Origin: Nissolia schottii
Taxonomy: Eukaryota > Streptophyta > Magnoliopsida > Fabales > Fabaceae
Assembly (NCBI GenBank): GCA_003254905.1
Contig: QANU01110032.1
Span: forward strand, 62,001 to 126,000
Length of the DNA stretch: 64,000 nucleotides
Reading direction: 5' to 3'
The notes below the pieces were generated by a model. It ran no database searches. It was not told the origin of the DNA and was given only the letters and a program-made list of their open reading frames with translations. Of the stretch, positions 11,438-21,689 are shown piece by piece (the first letter of the stretch is position 1; each line of letters opens with the position of its first letter). Made by a program: the position numbers and the translations under genes.

Positions 11438-12110
11438 TTATGTGACCAAATATATGGGCATGGCAGAGGTAGACCCCCTTTGCAGTTGTTGTTGCTCCAT
11501 GGCGAGCTCCCTCAGGCTCAGGTAAGGAACGTCCACGTCACCCTTCGCCGGCGGCGTCAAGGTCCCGGCGAGCGGCCCGGAGGAAGGGCGGCTGCAGGCG
11601 GTGCGGCGGTAAGGGGAGGTCGGCCCGCTCCTGCTCTCGGTCAGGTATACAGGGCCCGATATGGAGGCCCGGAAGGCCCGGGCCCGGGCCTGGTGAACGT
11701 CAATACCGCTGTCGTGGCGGGCCCACCTCCATTTGAAGAAGAGGAAGGCTTTTCTCCACCAGCGCTTCTTCTTGTTGATGGGCTTATTGGTCCTTGTTGA
11801 GGAGGAGTGGTCCTTGGAAATGGGCTTCTGAAGCCTGAAGTGCATGGAGTCTATGGATCTTGATGATGATGCCTCGCGCTTGTGCTTCATCGCTTCCTCC
11901 AACACCTATTTTGGTTTTTTGTTTTTTTTTTTCAGAATTAAGGAACAAAGAAAGAAAGAAAAAAAAAAGTGTATATAATGGTACATGAAATAAGGAAATA
12001 AAAAGATAAAGAAGAGGGTTTACCTGAAGATAGTTGATTTGAGGGTCAAAGCCATAGTCACTGAAGTGCTGGGGATCTGGCATGGGAAAAACGGGGGACT
12101 TGTTGGACAT
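11438..12110 (-). CDS. Plant-specific protein of unknown function, two exons, 184 aa
   Basis: Exon 1 is 12024-12110 (29 codons, starts MSNKSPVFPMPDPQHFSDYG) and ends at a GTAAAC donor. Exon 2 is 11438-11905, after an AG acceptor preceded by a T/A tract. The junction restores YLQ-VLEEAMKHKRE in frame. The protein is basic in the middle with an aromatic stretch (KKKRWWRKAFLFFKWRW), has RRTACSRPSS, and ends SMPIYLVT-like (SAMPIYLVT). The opening FP-PDPQHFSDYGFDPQ and the EEA-KHKRE box resemble an uncharacterised family conserved in dicots. No catalytic motif, signal peptide or convincing membrane helix is visible. The 5' flank is rich in GAGA. Function unknown. Confidence 0.8.
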
Positions 12111-12479
12111 TGTGTGAAAATGAATGTGTTTGCTAATAAATTTTTGGTTTTTTACCTTCTTCTTTTTTTGTGTTGGTAGTTTTACTTTCAGAGCTGAAGA
12201 TGCAAAGAACGATTGGGCTTGACGTACAGAGAGAGGGGGAAAAGTGTTACGGAGAGTGGACAGAGAGAGAGAGAGAGGAGGGCAGTAGTGTGACTGTGTG
12301 AGAGAGAGTGAGTTGGTAAAGGGGGAAATAAGGGTAGTGAATGCGGTTCACATCTTTTGGTAGCCTCCCATTAAATAAAGGCATTTTCTAAGCGCAAAGC
12401 ACAAGAAGGCAACCAGTTATTGCAGTACTTTCACGAGAAATTTAAGTATAAGCAAAGGTGCTGGCTTAAATAGTCTGGA
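12111..12479. promoter_or_regulatory. 5' flank of the unknown gene, GA-rich
   Basis: The region upstream of the minus-strand start contains a (GA)n tract at about 12258-12282 and further GAGAG clusters to 12312. No TATA box was recognised. Such GA tracts are common in plant leaders and core promoters; a function here is inference. Confidence 0.35.
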
Positions 12480-12830
12480 GAAAAAATGGTATGTTATTTA
12501 ATTTATTTATTTTTAATTATTTTTATAATTAAATTTATCAAATTTTGTTATTATTTTATATTTTATATGATTGTAATAAATATTTTATTAGTCAAATTAT
12601 TAAAAGAGTTAACTTATAAGAGATTTAGATATTTGTGAACCATTTGAGCTTATAATGCACTTCTTTACAAATATTATATTAAAAAATATTAATTTATCAC
12701 ATTAAATCATATAATTCATTAATATGTCACATTAGACCATGAAATGGTAATAAAATTTGATGAATTTAGTTATAAAAATTATCAAAAATTGATAACTCAA
12801 GTAGTATGGAGTATTTATTTCATGTGGTAA
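12480..12830. mobile_element. Candidate AT-rich inverted-repeat MITE
   Basis: The blocks ATTTTTATAATTAAATTTAT and CAAATTTTGTTA near 12518-12555 recur as imperfect reverse complements near 12745-12790. Spacing gives an element of about 350 bp. Ends are not sharp and no target duplication was found. Confidence 0.45.
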
Positions 12831-14950
12831 TTAAAAAACCACGGTAAGCAAAATATTAACATGTCATTCTTGGACACGCATTAAAAATGAATTTTAGTTG
12901 ATATAATTTAAAAATATTTGGTGAAACACTTAACAAAAATATTATTTTTATTGTGTATGTTTAAAGATAATATATTAATATGTTAGCTAAACATTCTTAC
13001 TTGAAACTTTGGGTCAATTTCCCGAGGCCAAGTAGTACTCACATGGAAGTGAGAATTGGAATAACAAGAATGAAAAATAAAAATAGAGGAAACCTTTAAA
13101 TTGGTCCTATTAAATTTTGTGTTGAACATATTGCTCTCTTGGAAATGAAATCTTTAGGGCATTTTTAATGGGATAAAAAGAATAATGTCCTTATTCCTAA
13201 TTTTTTAATACCACTTTTTTTAACCATTAAAAGTGGAGAGTTTCACTTTGATGGTGTCATCTAAAATAATGGTTTTAGTCTTTACTATGAGAGTCTCATC
13301 CCACCAAATTTTAACCAAATAGTTACATGAAATATGTATTTTAAATATTTTTTATTTTTTTATTTTAATTAAAAACTCAGCATTATTGTTATTTAATCAT
13401 GTTATGTGTTCTAAGTATACTAAAATGTTGTTTTAGTTGTTTTTTTTTTAATTTTTAAAGTTTTAATTTTAAAAAAAATAATTGTACAAATTTATCTACA
13501 ATTTAATTAATTAACATTTAATTTTAAATAGACATTATTCAAAAACAAATTTTATATATTTTCTAATACAAAAATAAAATTGTGTAATATAAAATATTAT
13601 GATAAGGCATTTTATAAATTTATTAGCTTTCTTAGTTTATAAAATATGTAGGATTATATTGAAACTAAAGTTGGTCTTTTTAATTGAAGAGAAAATGAAT
13701 ATTTTTGAGACAATTTACTTTTTATGACATATAGATGATGTGACATCAATATAATAATAGTGGAACCAAAATAGGAACTCTGATTGGATATGCTCTTAGG
13801 ATGGTTAGTTGCCAAACACATTAACCCCTCACAATAAAAATAGGAGAAATTAATACCTAAAAAGTTATAACTAGTTTAAATTGATCTTTGATAAAATAAA
13901 TATGGAAGGAATTGGTCCTTAATTTTTCTTTTCATCAAAGATTAGTTTCAACCGTTTATAAACTTTTTGGGATCAATTTATTCTATTTTTATTTTTGATT
14001 ACAAATCAATTTGAATTGTTTATTAATAGAGTGACTAATATGTCCTACTTTAAGATTTGTCAATGACCTATTTGCCTATTTTATTTTTAGAAAAACTAAT
14101 TTGATCTATACAAAATTTAAGAGAGACTAATTTAAGGTTTATCGAGAAAAAAAATCTTTCCATCAATAACTAAGAGTTTTTCATTTTTTAAAATAACATT
14201 TATTTTGAAAAATTAAAATATCTATTATTTATTTTAATTATTAAAATATGACCAAAAAAATTAATAATTTTTTGCTAATATAAATTAGTGTGTCAAAAAG
14301 AAAAATGCAAGGTCAAAATCAAGTAAAATCCCCTTGCTCTTTCGGTTTAGTTTGCTTTATCCTTCCCTCTTTCTTATATACGTTTTCTTTAATATCTATA
14401 GTTACGTTCGTATAAAGAGATTAATTTTAATTTTTATGCATTGTGGTTATAGATCCAAAAAGTTATATGTATAAGTCTTGAGTTAGTGAATATAAAACTT
14501 AACCATTTTTAATGACATTTTGAATATTAAAAAAATGTGAGTTCAATTTTTTATATTAGTGTAAAGGCTATTTTAATAGTGATGTTTAAGTATTTTTGTT
14601 AATACTCAAAGAATTTAGAGACATATTCAGACCACAATAAAATGAACAATGTTAAACTCATTTAATTTTTTTATGATAAAAAAGTTTACTAATTTTACTA
14701 ATACATAATTGAACAACGATATAAAAATGTAAAACTAGACTATAAAACTATTACATAAAAGTTAATTTCTTAAAAAATGAATATGCTGTCATGCCTGCCC
14801 TTAAGGTTGAATATGACTATAACACTTTAAATGAAGTACAACAATGTTTAGTCCATCAGATTCGTTTGTGTGGAAATGTTTGGTCCACCTTAAAAAGCTG
14901 AACGGATGTTGTTAGATGGGATGGGACTCATGGGAGGTGAATAAGAATTT
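12831..14950. other. AT-rich intergenic DNA with one possible relic element
   Basis: No gene seen. The segment about 13154-13802 starts TAGGGCATTTTTAATGGGA and ends with the complement of TAAGAGCATATCCAATC, an arrangement typical of small plant DNA elements beginning with AGAGCATCTCCAATG-like ends; the match is weak. The remainder is low-complexity A/T DNA. Confidence 0.4.
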
Positions 14951-14956
14951 ATAATT

Positions 14957-14958
14957 AA

Positions 14959-15003
<45 letters not shown>
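14957..15003. repeat. (AAT)n microsatellite
   Basis: About fifteen uninterrupted TAA/AAT units directly abutting the left end of the inverted-repeat element that follows. Confidence 0.9.
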
Positions 15004-15718
15004 TACATTAACCTCCTCTGAAGTTCATCAATACTACATTTACCTTCTCTCTAGTTTGTAAATTTTCCCAGATCTCCCTTAATTTGTTTAAGTTCATTAC
15101 ATTTACCTCGCTTAACATAAATTTTTAGATTTTTAGAAATTGAAAGAACACATAAGTGACTAATTAACCCTTAATCAGTTTGGTATATTCTAATCTAATG
15201 CCACTGCTGCTGGGCAATTTTCTGCCCATGCCACTGGCGGAGACCAGATATGGAGAGAGGGGAGGTCGCGACAGGAACTAATTATAAACCACAACCATAC
15301 TTTAGTCTGTAATTTGTAAATTATTAAACTCATTTTAATATTTATTTTAATCTGTGCCACAAATTCCCGTGATTCTATCTTCTTTTCAATTCAACATGGC
15401 TATAACTGTGTTTCATTTGAGGAATGAAGATGGAATGGTGTAGGCATAAATAGGTAATGTGGGAGAGTTGGGAGAATAATGGGTTTGGTGGTGTGGGGTT
15501 CATGGTGTGGATAAAGAGATAATTACAGAAAGATGAAAACGCAGTGGTGCAGGAGGCAGGGGAAGATTGGATTTTTGGGTTTTTTTTTTTCTTTTTTAGG
15601 TTAATTTAGGTATTTCAAAAATTATTTTTGGAATAAGAGAGGTGAGTCATTATTTGCAAACTAGAAGGAGGGGGTATATGTAATATTGATAAACTGTAAG
15701 GGAGGTTGGTGTAATTGC
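15001..15718. mobile_element. Non-autonomous inverted-repeat element, about 0.7 kb
   Basis: The left arm begins AATTACATTAACCTCCTCTG and continues with GTTCATCAATACTACAT, TACCTTC and CTAGTTTGTAAA. The right arm, read as complement, gives AATTACACCAACCTCCCTTA, GTTTATCAATATTACAT, ACCCCCT and CTAGTTTGCAAA. Arms are about 75 bp. The interior has no recognised coding sequence apart from a slightly more GC-rich patch at 15195-15280. Likely a MULE- or hAT-type derivative; family not certain. Confidence 0.65.
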
Positions 15719-16432
15719 CTAAAAGAAAATACTTCTACGAAAAAATTGCATTTAGGCTGGGCCATGATAATTGGGCCATGGTGGTTTGCCTATTTGATAA
15801 ATATGTTTGTTTTAAGAGATATATATTTTTAGTTTAGATAGAGTATATGTCTATTAGCAAGAGTCGAGCACGATTCTTTTAAATTATCTTTAGACTAAGG
15901 AAGATGTCATTTAAATTAATATCTCTCTGTCCATTTGATAAGTATGTTGGATTAGTTCGATTGTCAAAAAGTTTGTTGTATGATTTAATTATTCTTCACA
16001 TAGAGAAAAGAATACGAAGTGGCCATCTGATTGTTCACCTTGTTGCAAGAGGAATTTGATGTCAATTTATTCCTCACTTAAAGTTTCAAGTATAGAGTAG
16101 TGCTATTTAAATTAGGGTTTAGGACATTGATTAAGAAAGCTAAAAAGGAAATGTATGTTTTTAAAATATTAAATATTATTAAAAACATACACATAAGTTT
16201 TACTTTTTTTTATACAAGTTAGCAAAATCCTTTAAACTATATTTACAATGTATATACCCACTACTCTCACAACACAATATGAGACTCACTTAGTGCATGA
16301 CCACATTTTTTGAAAGACCATTGAATTAATTGAGGAGTTCAAACGCACAAACTGAAACTCACAAACTCTTTCTTAGATGATGATGATGTGCTCTATTTGT
16401 TGTTTAGCCCTTTTTTCTTTAGAGCCCTATTC
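15719..16432. other. Intergenic DNA with a small hairpin
   Basis: No gene recognised. A palindrome, TGTATGTTTTTAA followed by a short AT spacer and TTAAAAACATACA, lies at about 16151-16190. Confidence 0.4.
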
Positions 16433-17292
16433 TGTGAACAACAAATGTTATATGAACAATAAAAGCAAACAATAAAAATGGGCAACACATTAAAATATAT
16501 AACGCCTCACATTTTCTCTCTTCAACTCTCACTCTTCTTCTACGAGCGTGTACATCACTATTACTCTTCCTGTGCATTAAAACATAAAGAAACCAACAAA
16601 ATCATAAGCAATCAAACTTTTGTAAACCAACACAACCAACTATTGTGTAAATAAATAAACCAACACTCTAACAAAAAGAAACTAACACCGTAACACAGAG
16701 AAACCAAGCCAACACTATAACATAGAGAAACTAATATCATAACACAGATAAATCAACACGCTAACACAGAGAAACCAACACCCTAACCTAGACAAACCAA
16801 CCGAACACTCTAACACAAAAACCAACACCATAACACAAACAAACCAACATGCTAACATAGAGAAACCAACATCGTAACATAGAGAAACTAACACCGTAAC
16901 ACAAACAAACCAACATTCAAACAAAAAAAAACATCATATCACAAAAAACCAACATTCTATCACATATAACTCAATATACAAAATAAGAGAAAAGAAGAAG
17001 AAGTTGACAACAATGAAGAAAAAAAAAAACAAAGAACGAGTCACAGTGGAAGACATGACATTAATGGTGGGAATCTCATAGTGAGGAAAAGAAAGAGTAA
17101 GAAAAAGAGAGTTGATGGAGAAGGAGGAGGAGAAAGAAGAAGACGAAGGAGATCTCTGACTTTGGATGAGAGAAAAAGAAAGTGAGAGTGAGAGACTGTG
17201 AGAGAAAAGAAAGAGAACAAAGTGAAAAAATAATTTTTTAATAGTAGAGTTTTATTTTTAATGTGTTGTTTTTTTGTTGTTCAAATAACATT
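16433..17292. mobile_element. Candidate MITE or MULE relic enclosing a minisatellite
   Basis: Left end about 16433-16500 (GTGAACAACAAATGTTAT, then ACAACACATTAAAA-like) matches the complement of the right end about 17250-17292 (TTTTAATGTGTTGTT ... TTGTTGTTCAAATAACATT). Inner flanks are complementary too, CTCTC-rich on the left and GAGAG-rich on the right. The middle is occupied by the 22-bp tandem array described separately. Arms are imperfect. Confidence 0.45.
16640..16965. repeat. Degenerate tandem repeat, unit about 22 bp
   Basis: Roughly fourteen copies of a unit close to AAACCAACACCGTAACACAG, some with small length changes. The periodic minus-strand open frame at 16715-16924 (recurrent CWFVCV/VLVSLCYD) is a by-product of the array and not a gene. 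Confidence 0.8.
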
Positions 17293-17654
17293 ATTTTTTT
17301 CTTTATGCTCTTGCCGTGTGTCCTTATGGACTATTATGTAACTCAATCTTTATCAATGAATATACATTTTTGTTAATTTTTTTTATTTTAACATAAATTT
17401 AGTCCTAAAAATATTGACATCAATTTAATTTTAATACTTTAAAATTTGACATCAATTGTATTGTTACATGAATTAAGCAGCATTCTCGTATAAGAAATAT
17501 TAAGAATAAATTGAAGTCAAAATTTATTCTAAAAAGTGTCTATTGCTAGAATTGATCAAATGCTTAAAGAACTAGTTCATATATAACAACTATGTTAAAC
17601 TTTGATGAACTATATAAAATAAAAATGTTAAAATGAAATTGATTATTTATCTAT
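17293..17654. other. Intergenic DNA, nothing recognised
   Basis: AT-rich spacer between two transposon-derived blocks with no supported feature. Confidence 0.5.
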
Positions 17655-17663
17655 TAGTATTTT

Positions 17664-18866
17664 GGGTTAATTATGTTTTTGATCCCTGTAAAATTTGAAA
17701 GTTTGGTTTTAGTCCCTACATAAAAGTTTTAGTCCTTGCAAAATTGTAAAATTAGGTTTTAGTCTCTGGGGTGGGGTGAGGGTTGACTGGGCTGACGTGG
17801 CGCTGACGCGGCGCGCCACGTGGGATGCCACATGCCATAACCCAAAACCCAACCCAGACCCATGCCCGAACCCAATTCTGACCCGACTCGTTTTTNGAAC
17901 CAAACCCCAACACAACACACACCCACCCCCAAATCAGCCAACACACACTAGATCGAGAAACCGAGAGTGAGGAATGAGGGAGATTGAACAGAGAGAAGAG
18001 TGTGGAAGAGAAGAGTTCAAGTTCGAGAGCGAGAGCCTCGCGTGGATCTGGAGGGAGAGACCCCAGTGGGGTTGCAGGGTGGATCTGGAGGCTTGGGCTC
18101 GAGAGAGATTGACTGAGGGAAAGCCCGTCTTCGTCGCGGTGCCTGCAACCCTGAGCCGCGGTGCCGCTGTGCCCTCGCCCTTGGCGGTTGGCGGTGGGTG
18201 TCAGAGGACGTGGAGAGCTTGCGGTCGAGGAAATGGAGCATGCAGTCGAGGCGCTTGGTGGTGGAGTGGATGGAGGCGAAGGAGGGGGAAACGGTACATC
18301 AAGTACAGGGACACGGCCACCACCCTTGGGCTCGAGCTCCTACCTGCTGGTGGCCCCAAACGGTTCAGTTACTCCGAGCTCAAAGCCGCCACCAATGACT
18401 TCTCTAACCTCACAGGGAGAGGCGGATTCGGAGATGTTTACAGGGGGAGTTGCCGGACCACCGCGTCGTCGCCGTGAAGTGCCTCAAGAACGTGACCGGG
18501 GGTGACGGAGAGTTCTGGGTGGAGGTCACCATCATTGCCAGGATGTACCACCTCAACTTGGTTCGCTTGTGGATGGGTCAGGGTTAGGAGAAAGTGGGGG
18601 TGGGTAAATCGGGGCGGGGGGATGGGAACAGGTTTTTTTCTTTTTTAAATTAAAAACGAGTCCGGTCATTTTTGGAGTCGGGTCATGGGTTGGGTTTTGG
18701 GTTATGCCACGTGGCGTGCTACGTCAGCGCCACGTCAGCCCAGTCAACCCTCACCCTACTCCAGGGACTAAAACCTAATTTTACAATTTTACAGGGATTA
18801 AAACTTTTATGCAGGGATTAAAACTAAACTTTCAAATTTTATAGGGATTAAAAGTATAATTAACCC
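17664..18866 (+). mobile_element. Pack-MULE with captured receptor-like kinase fragment
   Basis: A 1.2-kb element bounded by GGGTTAATTAT and its complement ATAATTAACCC. The arms are about 200-220 bp and highly alike, including TTTTAGTCCCTnCATAAAAG, GTAAAATTAGGTTTTAGTC and GGGTTGACTGGGCTGACG. A 9-bp target duplication flanks it: TAGTATTTT at 17655-17663 and TAATATTTT at 18867-18875 (8 of 9 identical), the size expected for Mutator-like elements. The interior is strongly GC-rich against AT-rich surroundings and holds no transposase; it carries pieces of at least one host gene (18290-18590). One ambiguous base (N) lies at 17896. Confidence 0.88.
18290..18587 (+). pseudogene. Captured receptor-like kinase fragment (G-lectin/ZmPK1-type kinase N-lobe)
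   Basis: The plus strand encodes KYRDTATTLGLELLPAGGPK, then RFSYSELKAATNDFSN, then the glycine-rich loop GRGGFGDVYRG, all in one frame up to about 18450. The following segment, in another frame, encodes the VAVKCLKNVTGG strand carrying the ATP-binding lysine, then EFWVEVTIIARM and LNLVRLW of helix C and strand 4. Family knowledge: this order is that of the kinase N-lobe of plant receptor kinases of the ZmPK1/G-type-lectin group. Only the N-lobe is present, a one-base shift separates the two parts, and no catalytic loop follows, so it cannot be a kinase. It lies wholly within the MULE arms, so capture is the natural reading. Confidence 0.8.
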
Positions 18867-18875
18867 TAATATTTT

Positions 18876-19850
18876 TCATATTGGCACTGAATAAGGGGCC
18901 CAACTTCCCATATCGATTCTATACTGTGGGAAGTCTAATTAAGAGATTCAGAGATAGAAAAGGAAAAGCTGGTCAAGAGTGGCGTCTGTTACTATGGACA
19001 CGTGAAATGAAAGCCAGCAGAGCAGCAGAAAATTTGTCTTAGCTACTAGCAAACAGGTGCAAAAATTGCTAATAAGAAATATTTTTGTTAACTTAATAAA
19101 AATATCTTGGATTAAATTATTCTCCATACTATTACATACACGTGGCCATTCACTATACTCCGTCATATCATATATCAAATAAATCAATCATTTGCTTTAT
19201 ATAATCTCAAGTTACAAGTACACCAATTTTTCACTCAAACTTATTATACTTTATATGCTTTTTACATTTAATGAATACATCGTATCATGTATACAAAATC
19301 ATATAATTTATACTTATATTTAATTTATAGTGATCTCAATTAATTAATTCATATTAAATTGTAGCATTTATTAAAAGAGATAAGTATATTATTCTTGTAA
19401 TTTTTTTCTTATGAAGAATTAATTCTCCATAAATATATCACAACAAATTAATTCAGATTACATTTCTTCTTCATCCCAATATTTTTGACAATAATAATAA
19501 AATCAATATAATTATAGTTTTTATATATTATTATTGTTTTTAAAAAGTAAATAATATATTTAAATCTTATTGCTAACCGGTTTTTTTTTTGGGGCACAGA
19601 TTAGTATCTAAAATTTATGAAGAGAAAGTGGTAAGCTACAGACATCTTTCAAATTTTTAAATTTCTAAAGTTAATTCAAATCAAATCAAGTAATATATAA
19701 TTATGTTATATGCGTATAAAAATAATTTATATAATTGTTTTCATATGAACAATTTTTTACTATGTTATATATATACACACACATATATATATATATAAAA
19801 TTAATTAACGTTGTGTTATCATAAAATTTAACTTAAATTACGATTTAACT
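18876..19850. other. AT-rich intergenic DNA, nothing recognised
   Basis: Low-complexity A/T sequence with a (TA)/(AC) microsatellite at about 19763-19798. No coding or repeat feature supported. Confidence 0.5.
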
Positions 19851-19854
19851 ATTA

Positions 19855-19884
19855 ACCCCGTGCAACACACGGGTAATCAACTAC
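19855..19884 (+). mobile_element. Possible Helitron 3' terminus (hairpin plus CTAC)
   Basis: A perfect 6-bp stem CCCGTG/CACGGG with a five-base loop (19857-19873) is followed seven bases later by CTAC at 19881-19884. Helitrons typically end in a GC-rich hairpin a few bases before CTRR, and CCCGTGCAACnCACGGGT-like hairpins are common in plant copies. Here the last two bases are AC instead of the expected RR, so the end may be degenerate. No 5' terminus was located. Confidence 0.35.
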
Positions 19885-20435
19885 TTTTTAATTTAATCTG
19901 CATGTTGATGTTAATAGCATTATTCTTGTTTTGATTGCAGCCTAATTTTAATTCTTTTATTTCTCTTTGCTTACATATTTCTATATGTAAATAGAAATGA
20001 CAATATTTAGTTTTTATGTATATTATTTCTTTTTCTTTCCCTAAATACTTCATCCATTTTTTTTAACTTGTCAAACTTTTTATTTTGGTATTTTCACAAA
20101 TATTTTTTCACTATTTTAAATTAATATCACATTAACTATTCTTTTTTCCTTCTATATCTCAATTAAATAAATATTTTCTCTCATATTTATATACTACTAC
20201 TAACTCTAATTATCATTATTATCTCTATATTAAATAAGGACGATTGTGTAAATATTATCAATTTTTTCTTACTTTCATATTTTTCAATCATTTCCTTAAT
20301 ATCCACGCACAACTCAAAGTAAATGGCTAAAAAAATTGGAGGGAGTAATAGTAATCACTAAAAGTAAAAAAAAAAAAATCATTTAAAAATATGTTTTAAT
20401 GTTGAAATTTTAGGAGAAAAAACATTAAAAGTTAC

Positions 20436-20479
20436 TTTAACCACTGATATTCGATTGTTTAACCACTGATATTCGATTG
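20436..20479. repeat. Perfect 22-bp tandem duplication
   Basis: Two identical adjacent copies of a unit beginning TTTAACCACTGATATTCGAT. It is isolated in AT-rich DNA and looks like a recent slippage or repair duplication. Confidence 0.9.
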
Positions 20480-21340
20480 ATTTTCAGTCCATCAACTTTT
20501 AGCATGTTTGGTTTTTAAGTAAGAATATAAAATATTATTCCAAATATTAAATTATTGTTTAATGCAATAAATTATACATTTAATAATATAATTATTTAAT
20601 CTAAGGGAAATATGTTCCCTATCTAAGGGAAATCTATTAGATCAAATGACTAAGACATTGTTGAGGGAAAAAAATTGGCTTTTTCCATATGAAATAGATT
20701 TTGTTAACTGTTCCAATGAGAAATCGTTGGTTTAATAAGTAGATCCTAAGTCTTAAATCAAATAAATAGACATTTCTTTCTCAATTGAAAACTCAGTTAA
20801 TTGAGCCTATTCTAATTGTTTTGATCTGAAGCAAAGACATGTCAAAGTCTTTCTAGTTAAGAGAGAAATACAGGATCAAGTTAAGTGATTTCCTGATTTA
20901 ATATTGAAAAGAACAATTCTTTACTCAAGATTCTCTAGCTCAATGACAATGTAAGTGGACTTGGGTTCCAGTTTTGCTACACTCAAAAGGATCAACCTTC
21001 ACAATAAGCAAAACCAGCGTCTGCATTGATAAAACTGAGTTTCTTAAATAAAAGGTCATCATCAAAGGCCAAATCAAATGGGTAAGAGTTACATAATTAT
21101 TATCTTTCCAGAGTCCATGAGTTGTTCCAAAAAGGTAATCATTGAGAAAAGAAAAGAAATATACAGATATACTTTATTAATCTCAATTGTATCAACAACT
21201 TGTTCTAAGCCAAAATAAAAATAAAAAAAGAATCACTTTCAATGCTTGCACTAGACAAATCTAGAAGAAGGGAGAAACAAAAAGGAAGGGGATTCTGTAG
21301 AAACCCAACCAAATGAATGAAATGAGCATGGAATTACTGA
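20480..21340. other. Intergenic DNA, nothing recognised
   Basis: No supported gene or repeat boundary in this stretch. Confidence 0.45.
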
Positions 21341-21346
21341 GAAATA

Positions 21347-21532
21347 TCAAATGCGACCCAAACTCGGAGTAGAATCAGTAATTGGGAAATTGGGTTTAGC
21401 CACGACACCATGGGCAAAAACGGCAACCAGATCCGCTTCATCACCAACTCCTTTGCGTCCAACCTCGTAAACCCTATCCCGAGAACCCTCTGTCACGTTG
21501 TCATCCTGGGAACCATTGGGCTTGTTTTGCAT
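21347..21532 (-). CDS. Unrecognised open frame, possible gene fragment
   Basis: A 61-codon minus-strand frame starting MQNKPNGSQDD, with DRVYEVGRKGVGDEADLVAV and a proline/serine-rich tail ending LGRI. Its composition looks like real plant coding sequence, more so than neighbouring frames, and upstream in-frame codons (NANNGSSK) run to a stop near 21560. I do not recognise the family and see no splice partner. It ends about 150 bp outside the CACTA-like element. It could be a small gene, a lone exon or a captured fragment. Confidence 0.22.
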   Translation of the reverse strand: MQNKPNGSQDDNVTEGSRDRVYEVGRKGVGDEADLVAVFAHGVVAKPNFPITDSTPSLGRI

Positions 21533-21689
21533 CTTGCTGCTCCCATTGTTGGCGTTTGACTATGGAAGCAGGTGGTGATGGTGGAGGAAGGACGAGAGGA
21601 GAGGAGAACAGGGAGAGGAGAGGAAAGGAGAGAAGCGAAAGAAGAAATGAGTGAAATGGTGGGGTGAAAGAGTGAAATTTGACTAAGTA

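Noticed and set aside
11378-11800. Plus-strand arginine/proline-rich frame
   Set aside because: Antisense shadow of exon 2 of the minus-strand gene, which has a consistent splice structure.
16715-16924. Minus-strand open frame with a repeating cysteine/valine pattern
   Set aside because: It is a translation of the 22-bp tandem array; the periodicity follows the DNA repeat and nothing marks it as a gene.
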